Origin: Colletes latitarsis
Lineage: Eukaryota; Arthropoda; Insecta; Hymenoptera; Colletidae
Direction of reading: 5' to 3'
Length of the DNA stretch: 64,000 nucleotides
Assembly: GCF_051014445.1 (NCBI RefSeq)
Contig: NC_135136.1
Coordinates: forward strand, 29,716,001 to 29,780,000
Part shown: piece by piece, positions 24,666-37,096 of the stretch
Layout of the letters: each line of letters starts with the position of its first letter
How positions within the stretch are numbered: the first letter of the stretch is position 1
Notes under the pieces: model-generated
Told to the model about the DNA's origin: nothing
Databases searched by the model: none
The model's input: only the letters and a program-made list of their open reading frames with translations
Program-made: the position numbers and the translations under genes

Positions 24666-25363
24666 TCTGTTGGATCGTGACGTATGAAATGTTCTTGATC
24701 TATTTGTATGAAAATATTTTTGTGAATGAATTACCAGCCTTTGGATTCCGTTTGCGTTCTCTTGATGTAGAAGAATAAATTTACGAATATAATTAAACAA
24801 AACAGATTGATATACTTAAACGTCTATTATTATTATACAAATGTGTCCTGCAATTAAAAATAAAATAGAAAAATCGATGAATGTTGTCTGCCAATGTCAC
24901 GATCGGATAATCCTGTTGTTGGCAAAAATTGTTGTTAATGAAAATCATTGTTAAAATCGTGGACCAAACCTGATGTCGATGAACTTAGATATTAACTCTT
25001 AGATAGCGGACAGTTTTCAAATTCCAAGTGTAAAAAGTTGTTTGAGAAAACTGAATTTAAGGGCGTGGAAGTGTTCGATCTTTAAAATAACCCAAAAGAG
25101 TATCCTAATATTATGAGCGCTAGTATATCTCCATTTCTAGATTTGTAAACAATATGTGACCATCAACAGACATTTCATACGTTGTGATCCAATGTCACAA
25201 GTTAGCTGTTTGCTAGACTAGGAGGGCTTGAGCGCGAAGTATTTAAATTACAACGAGTAAAGCCGACGACGTGTGCCCCTTCGGTAATCGGTGGCTAATC
25301 GAGAATTTTACTAGAGGATGTGTGGCTGAGGGTGTGTGGTGTGGATTAGGTGTCAGCGTGCAG

Positions 25364-25543
25364 AGATCGGGGCGCTGCAGAGGCCGATGCAGCAACGCAT
25401 GCAACGGTTGCAGCGGACCCAGCGACCCAGTGGAGGCCCGATCAGCAACACGTCGTACTCCACCATCAAAGTACATCGGCGACCTTGCACGGCCGCGACG
25501 CCGACCTCCATGCCACCACACACTCTTCTCGCCACGACACAAG
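25364..25543 (+). CDS. Possible exon of an unidentified gene (GC-rich)
   Basis: This GC-rich island is bounded by CGTGCAG on the left and a CACAAG|GTACAT donor on the right. Three + frames and the - strand are partly open, so the frame is uncertain. The frame with the most G/C in third positions reads a Gln/Arg-rich stretch (RPMQQRMQRLQRTQRP) followed by SNTSYSTIKVHRRP. That frame leaves one base before the donor and does not join 40482, which starts in phase 0. Only a Cys/Arg-rich frame would join it. Either an intervening exon is missing, or this belongs to another transcript. I do not recognise the product. Confidence 0.35.
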
Positions 25544-25974
25544 GTACATAGACCTTTCCAGGCTTCATCAGGTGTATTTTTCATATTGGTCCCCGCGCCA
25601 GTGGTGTCGTTGTTTACTTTTAGATTCGCAGAGCGAATATAATTTGGCTTGCGATGGAGTAACGAAAACGCCTTTATTCTCACAGGGAGAGTGCAAAGCA
25701 TTCTACTTTACACATTTGTATCATTTTGTCCACGAATATGTAACATTATGGGAGCAGATACTCAATGGTGATTGAGGCATTTGAGATTGAAGCTTTAGTA
25801 TTTGTTAAATTATAATGGTAGCTTTTCATGCATAATATTCATTAATTAAAATATACATGCATCTACACAGTTGACGAATAAAACGCATGAATTTCATATA
25901 TTTCATTTTTTTTTATAATAAATTGTATTACTATGGTTGTGTTTATTAAAAATCAAAACCGAATGTTTCAGAAA

Positions 25975-27300
25975 AATCGACGGGCTAGGTGCAGACTTTT
26001 TAAAAAATTAGTTTTGGTCGTAGAGATCAATTACAATCATTTTTGGTGAATACACATACCCCCGAAATTCTACGTATTTTCGAGAAAAAAATTCATGACC
26101 GAAAATATAATGCGTGCCCAGAAATGTTTCCCGGAAATTTCATGTATATGTTTAAAAAATCTTAATTTCTGAACGGATTGAAGAATTTTAATGTTTCAAA
26201 ATGCAAACTATGCGTATTTTGATGAAAAATATTTAGATATTTTAAGAACCCCTTCTAAGAACTCTCGTAAAATAAGAAAAACTCCATAAAAATGGTCCAA
26301 TTTTCAAACAACCATAACTCCCACAATAGTGAGTGTATTTCATTGAAATTTATTTATTATGTAGAGCTCATGGATATCTACAAAAAAGTATTAAACAACA
26401 TTTCCATAGAACGTGAAACAAATCTATTAAAAATGAAAAACAAATTTTAAAGAAAAATTGACATAGGGTAGCAGGACAAATTATTCGGCAATATTCAAAA
26501 ATTTCAAATCATTCTGAAAAAATTATTTTTGGTTGCAGGGGTCAATTACAATAATTTTTGGTGAATAAACATACCACCGAAATCCTACCGAGATTCGAGA
26601 AAAAAATTCGTTAACGAAAATATAATGTCTGATCATGAATGAATGATTCCCCTGAAATGTCATGTGTTTCAAATCGTTCAGGAAAAATTATTTTTGGCTG
26701 CGGGGGTCAATTACAATCATTTTTTATGAAAACAGATGCCCCCGAATTCCTACGCATTTTAGAGAAAAAAATGTTTGATCGAAAATTTAATGTGAATGCT
26801 TTCCTGAAATTTTATGCGAATATTTAAAATGTCATAACTCCTGAAAGGATTGGACGATTTTAATGTTTCAAACGGCAAATAACGCATATTTTAGTGTAGA
26901 ATATGTAGAAATTGCAAAAATATTCGAAAAGTTGATCCTTGACCCCGCAAAATGAGAAAACCCCCATAAAAATGGTCCAATTTTCAAACGGCCATAACTC
27001 CTACAACAGTGAATATATTTCAATGAAATTTTTTTCTGAAGTAGAGTTCATGGATACCTACAAAAAGGTATTAGACAACATTTCCATACGATGTCAAACA
27101 AATTTATTAAAAATCGAAAACGAATTTTTAAGAAAAATCGACAGGTAGGTGCTGAAATTTTTCGGCAAAAAAAAAATTTCAAATCGTTCTGGAAAAATTA
27201 TTTTTGGTTGCGGGGGTCAATTACAACTATTTTTGGTGAATAGACATACTCCCCAAATCCTATGTACTTTCGAGAAAAAAATTCTTTACCGAAAATATAC
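25975..27300 (+). mobile_element. CAGGGTGT-family element, long class, both tips missing
   Basis: Internal modules only. A first central segment (26150-26470) is followed by modules and then a second central segment (26810-27150), so two long copies appear fused or tandemly duplicated. Neither terminal repeat is present. Confidence 0.75.
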
Positions 27301-28309
27301 GGATAATAACGGATAATCGGAATTTTACTGTAAATAAATTTCGTCGTTACTACCAACCTCACGATACACTTGTGAAATGGTGAAGCTACAATTATATTTC
27401 AACAAATAATAAAGCTTCAATCACAAATATCTCGATAGCCATTGATCACCTGCTCCCACAATGCTATATATTCGTGAACAAAATAAGAAAATCTGCAACT
27501 GTGCATAGTTTTGATAAAATCGGTGACCCGAAGATCTTGCCCTCTCCTTATCAGTCTTGCACTAGCAAATATTCAAGAATATTCAATATTTCTCAATCTT
27601 CTTCCCATCCATTTAATTAAATTCTAATTATTTATAGTCAATATTTATACCATTAATTTAATCACAATATTTGTTACAATTCACTTTTTTAGAGTAAAAT
27701 CAATTGGTTCACTTCTATAATAAAGTTATATAATTTTGTGTTAATATCTTTGTCGATGATACTAAAGACAATTCTAAATCTGTATTGAAACGTTTCAAAC
27801 TGATTTTGAAAATTTACTTGCACAAGACTAGAAAACAAGGCATTTTTATACATGTATTAAAGTATTCCAGAAAATATTGCGATACATTAATTTACTAACG
27901 CTTTACGGTATAAACATTGGAGCAATTTTAAAATTTTTTATGCACATGGTGGTTCAACAAAAATGATTTGAAAAAAACAGTTGGTGGCAAAAAAATAAAT
28001 TATTATTTCTAATTATAATGTAAAAGTATCAAAGCCTTAAGATAAGTTTAAGCAAATGAAGGATATACAATTTTCTTCGTCAACCTAAAATGAATTTTCT
28101 ATAGACAATTTCAAAATAATAGAGAATAGAGTGATTAAAAGTACCCAGTATTTTTTGGAGTACCCTACTACATTCATAAAACGCAGTACACTAATCAACT
28201 ATCAGTGCTAACAGCAGTTTAAGGGTTAAATATTCTTATCACTTGATGTAGTATCCCCAAAAGAACTAAAACGACAAAATTATAATAATACATTTGAAAA
28301 TAGTGTTGA
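27301..28309. other. AT-rich DNA, nothing recognised
   Basis: No coding pattern or repeat ends were identified between the truncated CAGGGTGT copy and the TTAA MITE at 28.3 kb. Confidence 0.4.
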
Positions 28310-28619
28310 TTAACCCATTGGCATCGACAGTCATCAGAAACGATCGGTGCAATTAGGTTCATCCATCAGCAGTTCTCAGACGATCACGATATCATCATCA
28401 TTTCATAATTATTTTTTACTCATTATTATGAAACGACAGCATGTATTATACATATATAAGTATGTAACTAATGAAGCATCCTGTGTGTTTAATCGCTCAC
28501 CTTTATTGAAAATAAATTTATTATAATTTGTAACATATCGATGTATTAATATAATTTATTTTTTCATTCGATTTCTTGAGTAAAAGTAAGAAAGAAAAAT
28601 TAAAATGTCAATGGGTTAA
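28310..28619. mobile_element. TTAA MITE (piggyBac-like)
   Basis: Ends are TTAACCCATTGGCAT and, inverted, TTAACCCATTGACAT, 310 bp apart. The interior is AT-rich. Confidence 0.65.
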
Positions 28620-29217
28620 AGAAACGACATCACTGGTGCGACGTCGCTGAAGATATGTTCGATTTTTGGAAATTATTTCAAGTACCTTTCATTGCTGCTA
28701 CACGAACCTAAATGTGTTTATATTGTCTATGGTTTCAAGGTTTAATACTGTTTCAATTAGGAAGGTTCATCTATTTAAATGAAATAATTAATATAAAAGT
28801 AACCATTCAAATTGATTTTTATAAATGTCTTTGAATGTAATAATGGCATTTAAAGATGTTCCAGAAAAACGTTACAATTTTTCGGATAAGATAATAAAAA
28901 TTTGTTTATTTCCTTTACTGTTTATCATGTAGCTTCAAGTAAAACAAAAATAATGTCGAGTACTAATTTATAAGTATCAAATTATTGGGTTTATTAACAA
29001 TGACGTTTATTTTTTATACGTTATTTTTCCATTTTATTTATAAAATTATAAATGCAACATCTAGAAATATCTAATAATATCGAAACCCTTATAGATTATA
29101 CAGTGTATTTTTATTAACTATAATTTGAAAATATGCCAGATTAGACAAATCAATTATTGCTGATTATGAGATTATAGAAAATGTCAATGTACTTTACTCG
29201 AGTCTTAACTATATGCT

Positions 29218-29463
29218 TTAACACATTGACTTCCACGTCATCCACATATAGATGACATAAGTTTTCACTAAGAAGCTAAAAAAATGAATTTTCAAGATTA
29301 GATGTTAAAAAAAATGAATTTAGATAGTACTGTCGGATTTTAACAACGCTATAAAAATAAATACTCTGATTAATAATGGATAAGCTGGGTTCCAATTATC
29401 TAAAAACAAAGTTTCGTTTTCGTAGACAATTTGAGGGGTTTGGTCTGGTAGTCAACGTATTAA
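29218..29463. mobile_element. TTAA MITE (piggyBac-like)
   Basis: Ends are TTAACACATTGACTTCCACG and, inverted, TTAATACGTTGACTACCAG, 246 bp apart. Its interior resembles the copies at 5.8 and 8.3 kb (GATTTTAACAACGCTATAAA against GAATTTTAACAAGGTTACGA). Confidence 0.7.
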
Positions 29464-29829
29464 AAATTACACGATATTCAAATAAATATAAATACAAGTT
29501 AAAATATGTTTTCGTAAATGTTTTTTTTCATTGGTACTTATACTCAATAAGTCAACAATAACGTTTGAAAGATGTATTTCTATCAATACGATCTTAAAAG
29601 ATATTAAATACATACTCGAAGCAAGAATCGTTGCAGCAATGAAAGGCTTGTAACCATTTTTCACGAACGGTCCAATCTACAGCGACTTATAAGCTCCAAC
29701 GAACAGATGACTCTGACTACCGCCACTGTTGTAGTTAATTCGCAACGTCACCTTCGGTTGCATTCTATCGCATGCGAATACTCATGATCACGATTATTTA
29801 GTTATTACGTCCACGAGCGTTCACTCGAA

Positions 29830-30076
29830 ACACGTGGGTATATCAAAAATTTCCGTCTTGGTTCTATAACTAGCGACAAACCAGCCTTGGGATTGGGGTC
29901 TACCATCACCATCAAAATAGCTCCCATGGGATTTGATGCAACGGTTGCAGCAATTCTGCCATTGTTGGAGTATTTTCCGAAACTACTCTTGCTTCATTCC
30001 AGCACGATCCTCGTATCTTCCCAATTCGTCTCAGCTCTGGTCCTTCGAGATTCGTCTTCGTTCTAGAAAAGATGAA
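29830..30076 (-). pseudogene. Mariner-like transposase fragment, C-terminal part, inverted copy
   Basis: The - strand reads FIFSRTKTNLEG in one frame, then KILQQWQNCCNRCIKSHGSY and FDGDG in another. It is homologous to the + strand fragment that starts 34 bp away. Frame changes and a stop show it is dead. Confidence 0.65.
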
Positions 30077-30110
30077 ACACATAGATGGCTAAAGTAGTAG
30101 AATAGGGAAG

Positions 30111-30299
30111 TTCATTTTCCCTAAAACGAAGATAAAACTCCAGGGACAGAGTTTTGGCACGGTGGAAGAAATTTTGAAATAGATTAGGATCGCGCTGAAC
30201 TGCATGAAGGAAGAGGTCATTCGGAAGGCGTTACAGTAATGGAAGAATCATTGGGATCGTGACATCGACTCCCAAAAGGGCCATTTTGAGGGGAGTTAG
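30111..30299 (+). pseudogene. Mariner-like transposase fragment, C-terminal part
   Basis: One continuous frame of 63 codons ends at TAG. It carries two internal stops. It reads FIFPKTKIKLQGQSFGTVEE and then WKNHWDRDIDSQKGHFEG, the typical end of mariner-type transposases found in insects. The N-terminal two thirds are missing. Confidence 0.7.
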
Positions 30300-30903
30300 A
30301 CGTAGACGATCAAAAATCTGTTAACAAATTTTTTGCTCGCCTTTCATTGAATTTTTCTAATTTATAAATATTGTATACGTGAAAAATGAAATGGTTTGTG
30401 GTAATAAAAAACCTACATTTTTACACATAGATCATTTACCACAGTTGTTCAACTATTCATTTGCTTTTTTTCTTTTTTGTATACATTGGTATTTAGTCTA
30501 TTTTTCAATGATACTATCATCGACAATCAATGCTTAATCACAATGGTTCATGATTGAATAAAGTAAAACAAAATTTGTAATATGATTAATCAAATATGGT
30601 AAAACGCACACTTACTCTTAATATTTAACATTTTTAGATAAAAAATATTTAAGATAAAAAATATTTTGAATTTAAATGTTTCTATTTTCATTTATAAATT
30701 CAATAATTTGAGAATGTTTTACTGTTACCTTACCCTTAACTCAAATTCATGTATTAACGAAGTTTGACAATACTTTTGAATTACATGTTTCGTTAAAGCG
30801 ATAAATTAATAACGATAACATCTTTTTTAAAATTCAAAATTTCAATTTAGCGCTTCAACAACAACATTTATTGATACTATTACTTTTAGAGGTACCAAAA
30901 CCC

Positions 30904-31817
30904 ATTTTAGCCTCTAGAATCTCCCATTCTAGAGGCTAAAATAAGACGAAAATCAAGAACAGCAATTTCTTGATTGAGGCTTAAAAACTTATTAACGTTT
31001 AAAGTTGCATACCGACCTTTTCGGCGAAATTAAAAAATTTCAAATCGTTCTAAAAAAATTATTTTCGGTTGCGGGGATCAAGTATAATCATTTTTGGTCA
31101 TTACACATACCCTCGAAATCCTACCCAGTTTCGAGGAAAAAATTCCTTACCGAAAATCTAATGTGAGGTCAGAAATGCTTCCCTGAAATTTCATGCGAAT
31201 CTTTAAAACGTCATAACTTCTGAACGGATTGGACGATATTAATGTTTAAAAAAGCAAACTACGCGTATTTTGGCGGAGAATATGTACAAATCGCAAAAAT
31301 ATTCGAAAAGTTGGTCCTTAATCCCGCAAAATGAGAAAAACCCCATAAAAATGATCCAATTTTCAAACAGCCATAACTCCTACAATTGTGAATACATTTC
31401 AATAAAACTTTTTTCTGAAGTAGAGCTCATGGGTACCTACAAAAAAGTATTAGACAACTTTTCTATAGGGCCTCAAACAAAATTACTAAAAATGAAAAAG
31501 GAATTTTTAAAAAAAATCGACAGGGGGTAGGTGCCTAAATTTTTCGACGAAAAAAAAAAATTTCAAATCGTTCTGAAAAAATTATTTTCGGTTGCGGGTG
31601 TCAATTACAATCATTTTTGGTGAATAGGCATACCCCCGAAATCCTACGCACTTGTGAGTAAAAAATTCGTGTAGGTGGACAAATTTTATTAATAATTTTG
31701 TTAACAACTTTTTAACGAAGCCTCAATCAATAAATTGGTATTCTTGATTTTCGTCTTATGTTGGCCTCTAGAATCTCCCATTAAAGTTTTTCCCAGGGAT
31801 GACCGAACACCCTGTAG
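30904..31817 (+). mobile_element. CAGGGTGT-family element, long class, left tip replaced by a hairpin
   Basis: The right tip CGAACACCCTGTAGA is normal. At the left, part of an inverted terminal repeat runs straight into the forward one, giving a short perfect palindrome at about 30904-30940 centred on TCTCCCATTCTAGAGG. The + strand central segment keeps the 86-codon frame at 31270-31530. Confidence 0.8.
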
Positions 31818-32643
31818 AATAAAAATAACAACTGAGCTAAATGACTTTGATTTTAGGCACAATTATTTCAGAGCTCTTGAAGTACACTTTTCTTATCCTT
31901 TTTTATGAATTGGAACCATTCGATGGAGCAAGAATAAAAAATTTGGAGGTCAGAAAATGTGGATCGCAGTAGTCATTGAAATTTAAGATTCGTCCATCGT
32001 TTTTTATCAACCAAATTCGGAAAACTGTTGATACACCCTTGTTCCGAAGTTCGAGAAACGCGCGTGGTGCAAGTCGACGTAGAGATTAATGTAGTACGTA
32101 TGAGATCGTTAAACGATGCGCAGAAAGAAACTTAATAGCGGTGTTGTAACGATAAAGCCGTAGATAAGCGACATAGAGCAGAACATTGATCGTCGATCAT
32201 TTGAGAATGGTACTTGTCACAGTCGTTCATGCATGTGCACCACGCATCACTTAGTACACCACAGTTGTCATTGTACATTTGGTTCTTTAGGTACATAATA
32301 ACGTTAATTTCGTCGCGATTTACGTTGATTCGCATGCTAAATATCATAACGAAGCGTTCGGTACTCGAGCGCGTTGTTCTCTGTTGTCAATCGTAATCAT
32401 TCTCTTTCATTGCAGACATCTGATTTCGTCGTACAAAACCTCATCTTTCCACTGTATCGCGTGATCCGGTAAAGAGATTTATGCATTTGAGCCCATTTTA
32501 AGAAATAAAACGATTCTTAGTACACGGTGTGTCTCAAAAGTAGTTGTACTTCTTTCAGTTTTTTTTTTCTTCGAAACATTTTTTTGTTTACAACAGGTTG
32601 CCTGCCATGTAAGTTTTCTATATCCAAAGATGATTACATTTGT

Positions 32644-34405
32644 TTAACACTAAACCTACTGCGACCGGTCGAATGACCATTTTTAAAATTTTGTTTAGAA
32701 TTTCTAACACACAATATTATTTTAGCGCCATTTAACTTGACGACTTTTCTTATAGTATAAGTACAATGAATTTTACAATATTTACTTCTAATCTTATTTA
32801 TTTTCTGAGAAAAATATGTAGTCTGTCTTGCCTACCACGACCGGTCATTTGACCGGTTGAACGATTTATGTTTTTTTGTAAAAAACTGGACATTTGGTAC
32901 CAAATTCTGGTTAGCTTCCGATGTAAATAGGAAATATATGTATAGTAAAGACGAAAGGAGAGAATTTACAGTTCCCACTGTTTTAGAACAGTCTAACAAC
33001 GCGTATTAAAAATACTAAAAACTTTAGACGCGTTTAGTTTCGAAACTATTAGTGTTTTATTAATCATTGAGGCATTATTAGAAGCAGCAAAACCTCCTCT
33101 TCAAAATGGTTTTTGGTTTTTGTCGATCCGACTTTCCGTTTTCGAGATATCGTAATTTATGTAAAAGGTAATTTTTAAAATTCCGCTCCCGGCCTTAGAA
33201 AAGGCTATTAACGAGCATTAAAAATATTAAAAACTTTAGACGCGTGCAGTTCCGAAACTACTAGTGTTTTATTAATAATTAAACCACTGTTAGAAGCGGC
33301 AAAGCCTCCCCTTAAAATGGCTTTTGGTTTTTCTCGATCCGACTTTCCGTTTCGGAGGTATCATCGTGTAAAGACAATCGTAATTTTTAAAATTCCGCTA
33401 CGTCTGACTCTCCGCCTTATGAAAGCCTAGTAACGCATATTAAAAATACTAAAAACTTTAGATGCGTGCAGTTCCGAAACTATTAGTGTTTTATTAATTA
33501 TTGAGGCATTGTTAGAAGCGGCAAAGCCTCCCTTTTAAAATGGCCTTTGGTTTTTGTCGATCCGACTTTCCGTTTCGGAGATATCGTAATTTATGTAAAT
33601 GGTAATTTTTTTAATTCGACTATCTCTGTCTTCGTCTAACGGAGTGGGACCTCTTTGTCGCACGTGCTTGGTGCTGACCTATCCCGCGTACGTGACTGTC
33701 GTGACCTAGTTTCGGCGTAGTATTTCCAAGAATTTACTACGCATTGTTTACTATCTACGGGCGCGCGAAATCAATGAACTCGCGAGCGCACAACGAAACG
33801 AAAAGAAACCTATCTCCGAAACTAGCCACCGCATCGACTTGAAATTAAAATCGCTATATCTCCGGAACTAATGAAGCTATCGACTCGTACAAACGCTCAT
33901 TTTAAAGGGCTTTTCATCCTTTACCTAATGATCATATCACCTACTACAATTTTTGCTATCTTCTATGTTTATTTTGATATTTACTTTGACTCTACATACC
34001 CAAAGAAGTTTCAGTAATTCTTACTGATCGTACGATTAGTGTACGATAAAACTGGACCATAAATTGTTTATTTAATTGAAAATGAATTTAAATACAGGAT
34101 GTTTGCGTAATTACTAGACAGCACTTTTTCTTAAATAGTTCTTTTCTCTAGAACTAACTACAGTATCGACTTGGAACAAAATTCGTTTTCAAAGGTATTT
34201 TATCTTCTTTTCGATGAATATTAAAAAATTTTTTCACATAAAAAAAAAGAACATCTTACGAATAAACATCAAAACACAAGTTTCTATACATATAATGTAA
34301 AAATTAGAAGTATGTTGCCTCGTAAAAGAGAAAAAGAAAGATTGGTCATTTGACCGATCATGGTAGGAATGGGTATACATGCAGTGCCGGTAGGTTTAGT
34401 GTTAA
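32644..34405. mobile_element. TTAA-flanked piggyBac-like element of 1.76 kb
   Basis: Both ends read TTAACACTAAACCTAC. Subterminal palindromes GACCGGTC / GGTCATTTGACC occur near 32663, 32843 and 34350. It has no transposase, and its middle holds a three-copy tandem repeat. Confidence 0.75.
32999..33620. repeat. Three tandem units of about 211-223 bp
   Basis: Units start at 32999, 33210 and 33433 with AACGCGTATTAAAAATACTA-type sequence. Each continues through ACTTTAGACGCGT, TTAGTGTTTTATTAAT and CGATCCGACTTTCCGTTT. The units differ by scattered substitutions. Confidence 0.8.
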
Positions 34406-35063
34406 ATTACAGTGTGAAACATAGAAATATTCGATAATTCAATGGTGCACTTGTTATTTCACACGTATTAGAGTGTTTCTATTATAAACAATATTGCAAC
34501 ACGTTACAAGTTCAAAGTAGTTAACAAGTTCAAAGTACTTAAGTTTCGTTTATAAGTATGCTCACTCTGATTTATACAACGTGTTTCAGGCTTTAATGAC
34601 TAAATTTTGTCAATATAATCTGAGGGTCTAAATAACAAACAATATGTTATTTAAACATAGATCCTTGAAAGCTTTGTTAAACAGTTATGACAAAAACACT
34701 AAATACGAAGAGCTATATTAATAATCTGAAGTCTTCAACAGTAATTAAAACTTTATTCCAAAACGTTCATCATACTTGACAATACAAGATTAATAGCAGT
34801 CGAAAATTGTATTCACTGCCCTAGTAATTTCATTTTTATTTTATTTCATTTGGTTGAATAATGGCAGATATATGTAGAGTAACTAAAATAATAATCAAAA
34901 ATACGTATCATCTGAATCTTAATCGCTCCAAATGATTTCTCTGTTTCTTGACAAATTATGAACAACCATCAAACCTTCCATACTTTTATTTTCATTTATA
35001 GTCTTTAGAGTTGGGATTCTTGAATTTTCTAAATTACAAATTTCTATAAAAAAGTTATAATGC

Positions 35064-35224
35064 TGGACCACCTACGATATTTGCCTGATTTGGCTCTCTT
35101 TGACCATTTTTTACTTTCTAACTTGCAAGAAAAGTAGTTCGACGCCGTATTAAAAATTGAAAAAGCTTCGTTTTTTGAAGAAAGAGCATCGAAGATGTTT
35201 CCAAAATATCTAAAAACGTTATAG
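35064..35224 (+). pseudogene. Mariner-like transposase remnant
   Basis: One frame reads LPDLALFDHFLLSNLQEK, then a stop, then a short helical stretch. It matches the SPDLAPSDYHLF block of Mos1-type mariner transposases that contains the third catalytic Asp. No ends of the element were identified. Confidence 0.6.
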
Positions 35225-35639
35225 GATATTTAATTATTATTATAACATTATTATGAAAATTATTGTTTTAATTTTTGAGTCAGACCGTGCACTTAAATAC
35301 ATTTTTAAATTTTGTGAGTACAATAAACGCGTGTACTAACAATAAAGAAAACACGTTAATTAATATATAAAAGCAAAAGAAACTCATTAAAATTGTAAAT
35401 AGATTACGAAAAGTTTCTCGGAAATTAATTTCATTACATAAAAGGAAACATTTGAAAATCATTGCAATTCTAATTCCAGTTAAACTCAAAATTTTCGAAC
35501 TACTAGAAATCTTGAAATCGTTAAAAATAAATCTGAAAGTTACGATTAGTGTTCGAACCGTATCAAACGAAACCTCGAATGTTTTTTTTTAGAACGAGTC
35601 TTGCTAGAATAATTTTCTAAACGACTTTGAAGCAAAAAA

Positions 35640-36299
35640 TCAGTAAACGATTCCCGCCATCATCCTGGAAAATAGAAAAAAAAATCTGTTCGAGTACGAA
35701 AGCGGATCAAATGTATAAGCCTCTTTACGTCGTAACGTAAAACGAGGATTCGAAACTTTATATCCTACGCGAATCAAATAATTTGTCTTCCAGATACTAT
35801 AATACGCGCGAGGGTAGTTTTCCACCATTTTCTTGGCATTAAGCCGAGCTGTATCACGTGTCTTCATTATCTACATTAAATATTTCACGAATATTTGCTT
35901 GGAATTTCCGAACTAACGAAGCTCAGAGAAATTTATATTCATTTGGTTCGCGTAGCTCGCGGAACTTGTACGATCACCGGAAAAAGACGTATTCGTGCCA
36001 CGTATCGCGAACTTCTTGTCTGCCTTTTATCGAAATTGCTTCAGAAAAGCGTACAGAACGCGAGTTATAAGCTCCGCGACTGGAAAATCGTGCGCAATTT
36101 ATGGAACCGTAAATATTTCAGCAGACAAAGTTATTCTTCCGTGAAGAAATCTTCGAAACGACACTCACGTTTCATCGATCCAATTAACGAATACATAAAA
36201 GTTTTCATACGCATACCACGTTTTATATATTATCAGTATCTCTATCAACGGAATTCCTGGAGCATACGTGATCTAAAATGTTCAGTCAACGAGACCTGA
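35640..36299. other. Divergent open stretches of unknown nature
   Basis: A 75-codon frame on the - strand (35640-35867) and a 134-codon frame on the + strand (35895-36299) start close together. The + frame is rich in Arg, Lys and Tyr with no domain. CG dinucleotides are more frequent than in the flanks. I cannot tell old transposon from gene. Confidence 0.2.
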
Positions 36300-36363
36300 A
36301 TCTAAAAATCTGAATTTCAAAACATTACTGCTGCTTAGGGGAAATTTGCCAAAATTGTACAGA

Positions 36364-37096
36364 TATACAGGGTGTCTCAGCATCGATGGTAAAACCGGAG
36401 AGGAGGTGATTCTACATGAAAAAACAAATTGAAAATAAGGGATAAAATTATTTCATTTGAAGTATCGTTGTCCAGAAAATCAACCGTGAATATTCACCGA
36501 GCACGTGCGCATTTAACTATGGCTTAGATAAATAGATTTCGATACAGGCTTTATTATGTTTTTTGTACTTCGGAATACTTAAGTTCACATGATTTCCTGA
36601 GCACGTATTATAATTTTATTTGTTGTCTTAGTATGTTATTCAATTTTGACCAATCATGGTCACCATAGAGTATAAGAAGAATATTTTACGCACTCCTCAA
36701 TCAAAAGCGAGAATCATTGGCATTTGAAGAATTAAAGATATAGAATACTTTAGAATCCATTAGTTTATACAAATCTAATTTAGAGAGTTGTATGTATATT
36801 ATGTAGCATAATGGGGAATTTTTAACAATTTTTGTATGAATTAAGTTAGTTTAATAAATAAATTGCATGCCCTATTTTCATTTAAATCTGCTTTAAATCC
36901 ATAAACAGAGGTAACACAGTACATCATGTTGATACTAATGATATTGGTGCTACTTGTATTGAAATCAATTCACAATTGATTTTCTCGAAAACGAAACCTT
37001 AAATGAAAAAATTTTATTCTTTATTTTCGATTTGTTTCTTCATCTAGAATCACCCTCTTTCCGCTTGTACCACCGTTGCTGGGACACCCTGTATAT
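36364..37096. mobile_element. 733-bp TIR element of a second CAGGGTGT-ended family
   Basis: Ends TATACAGGGTGTCTCAGCA and, inverted, TATACAGGGTGTCCCAGCAA. The inverted repeats extend about 70 bp (GGAGGTGATTCTACATG against CTAGAATCACCCTCTTTCCG). The interior has no coding frame. Only the first dozen bases match the dominant family. Confidence 0.75.

Noticed and set aside
25243..25701. 152-codon frame on the - strand
   Set aside because: Covers the GC-rich island where several frames are open by composition. No splice sites on this strand support it.
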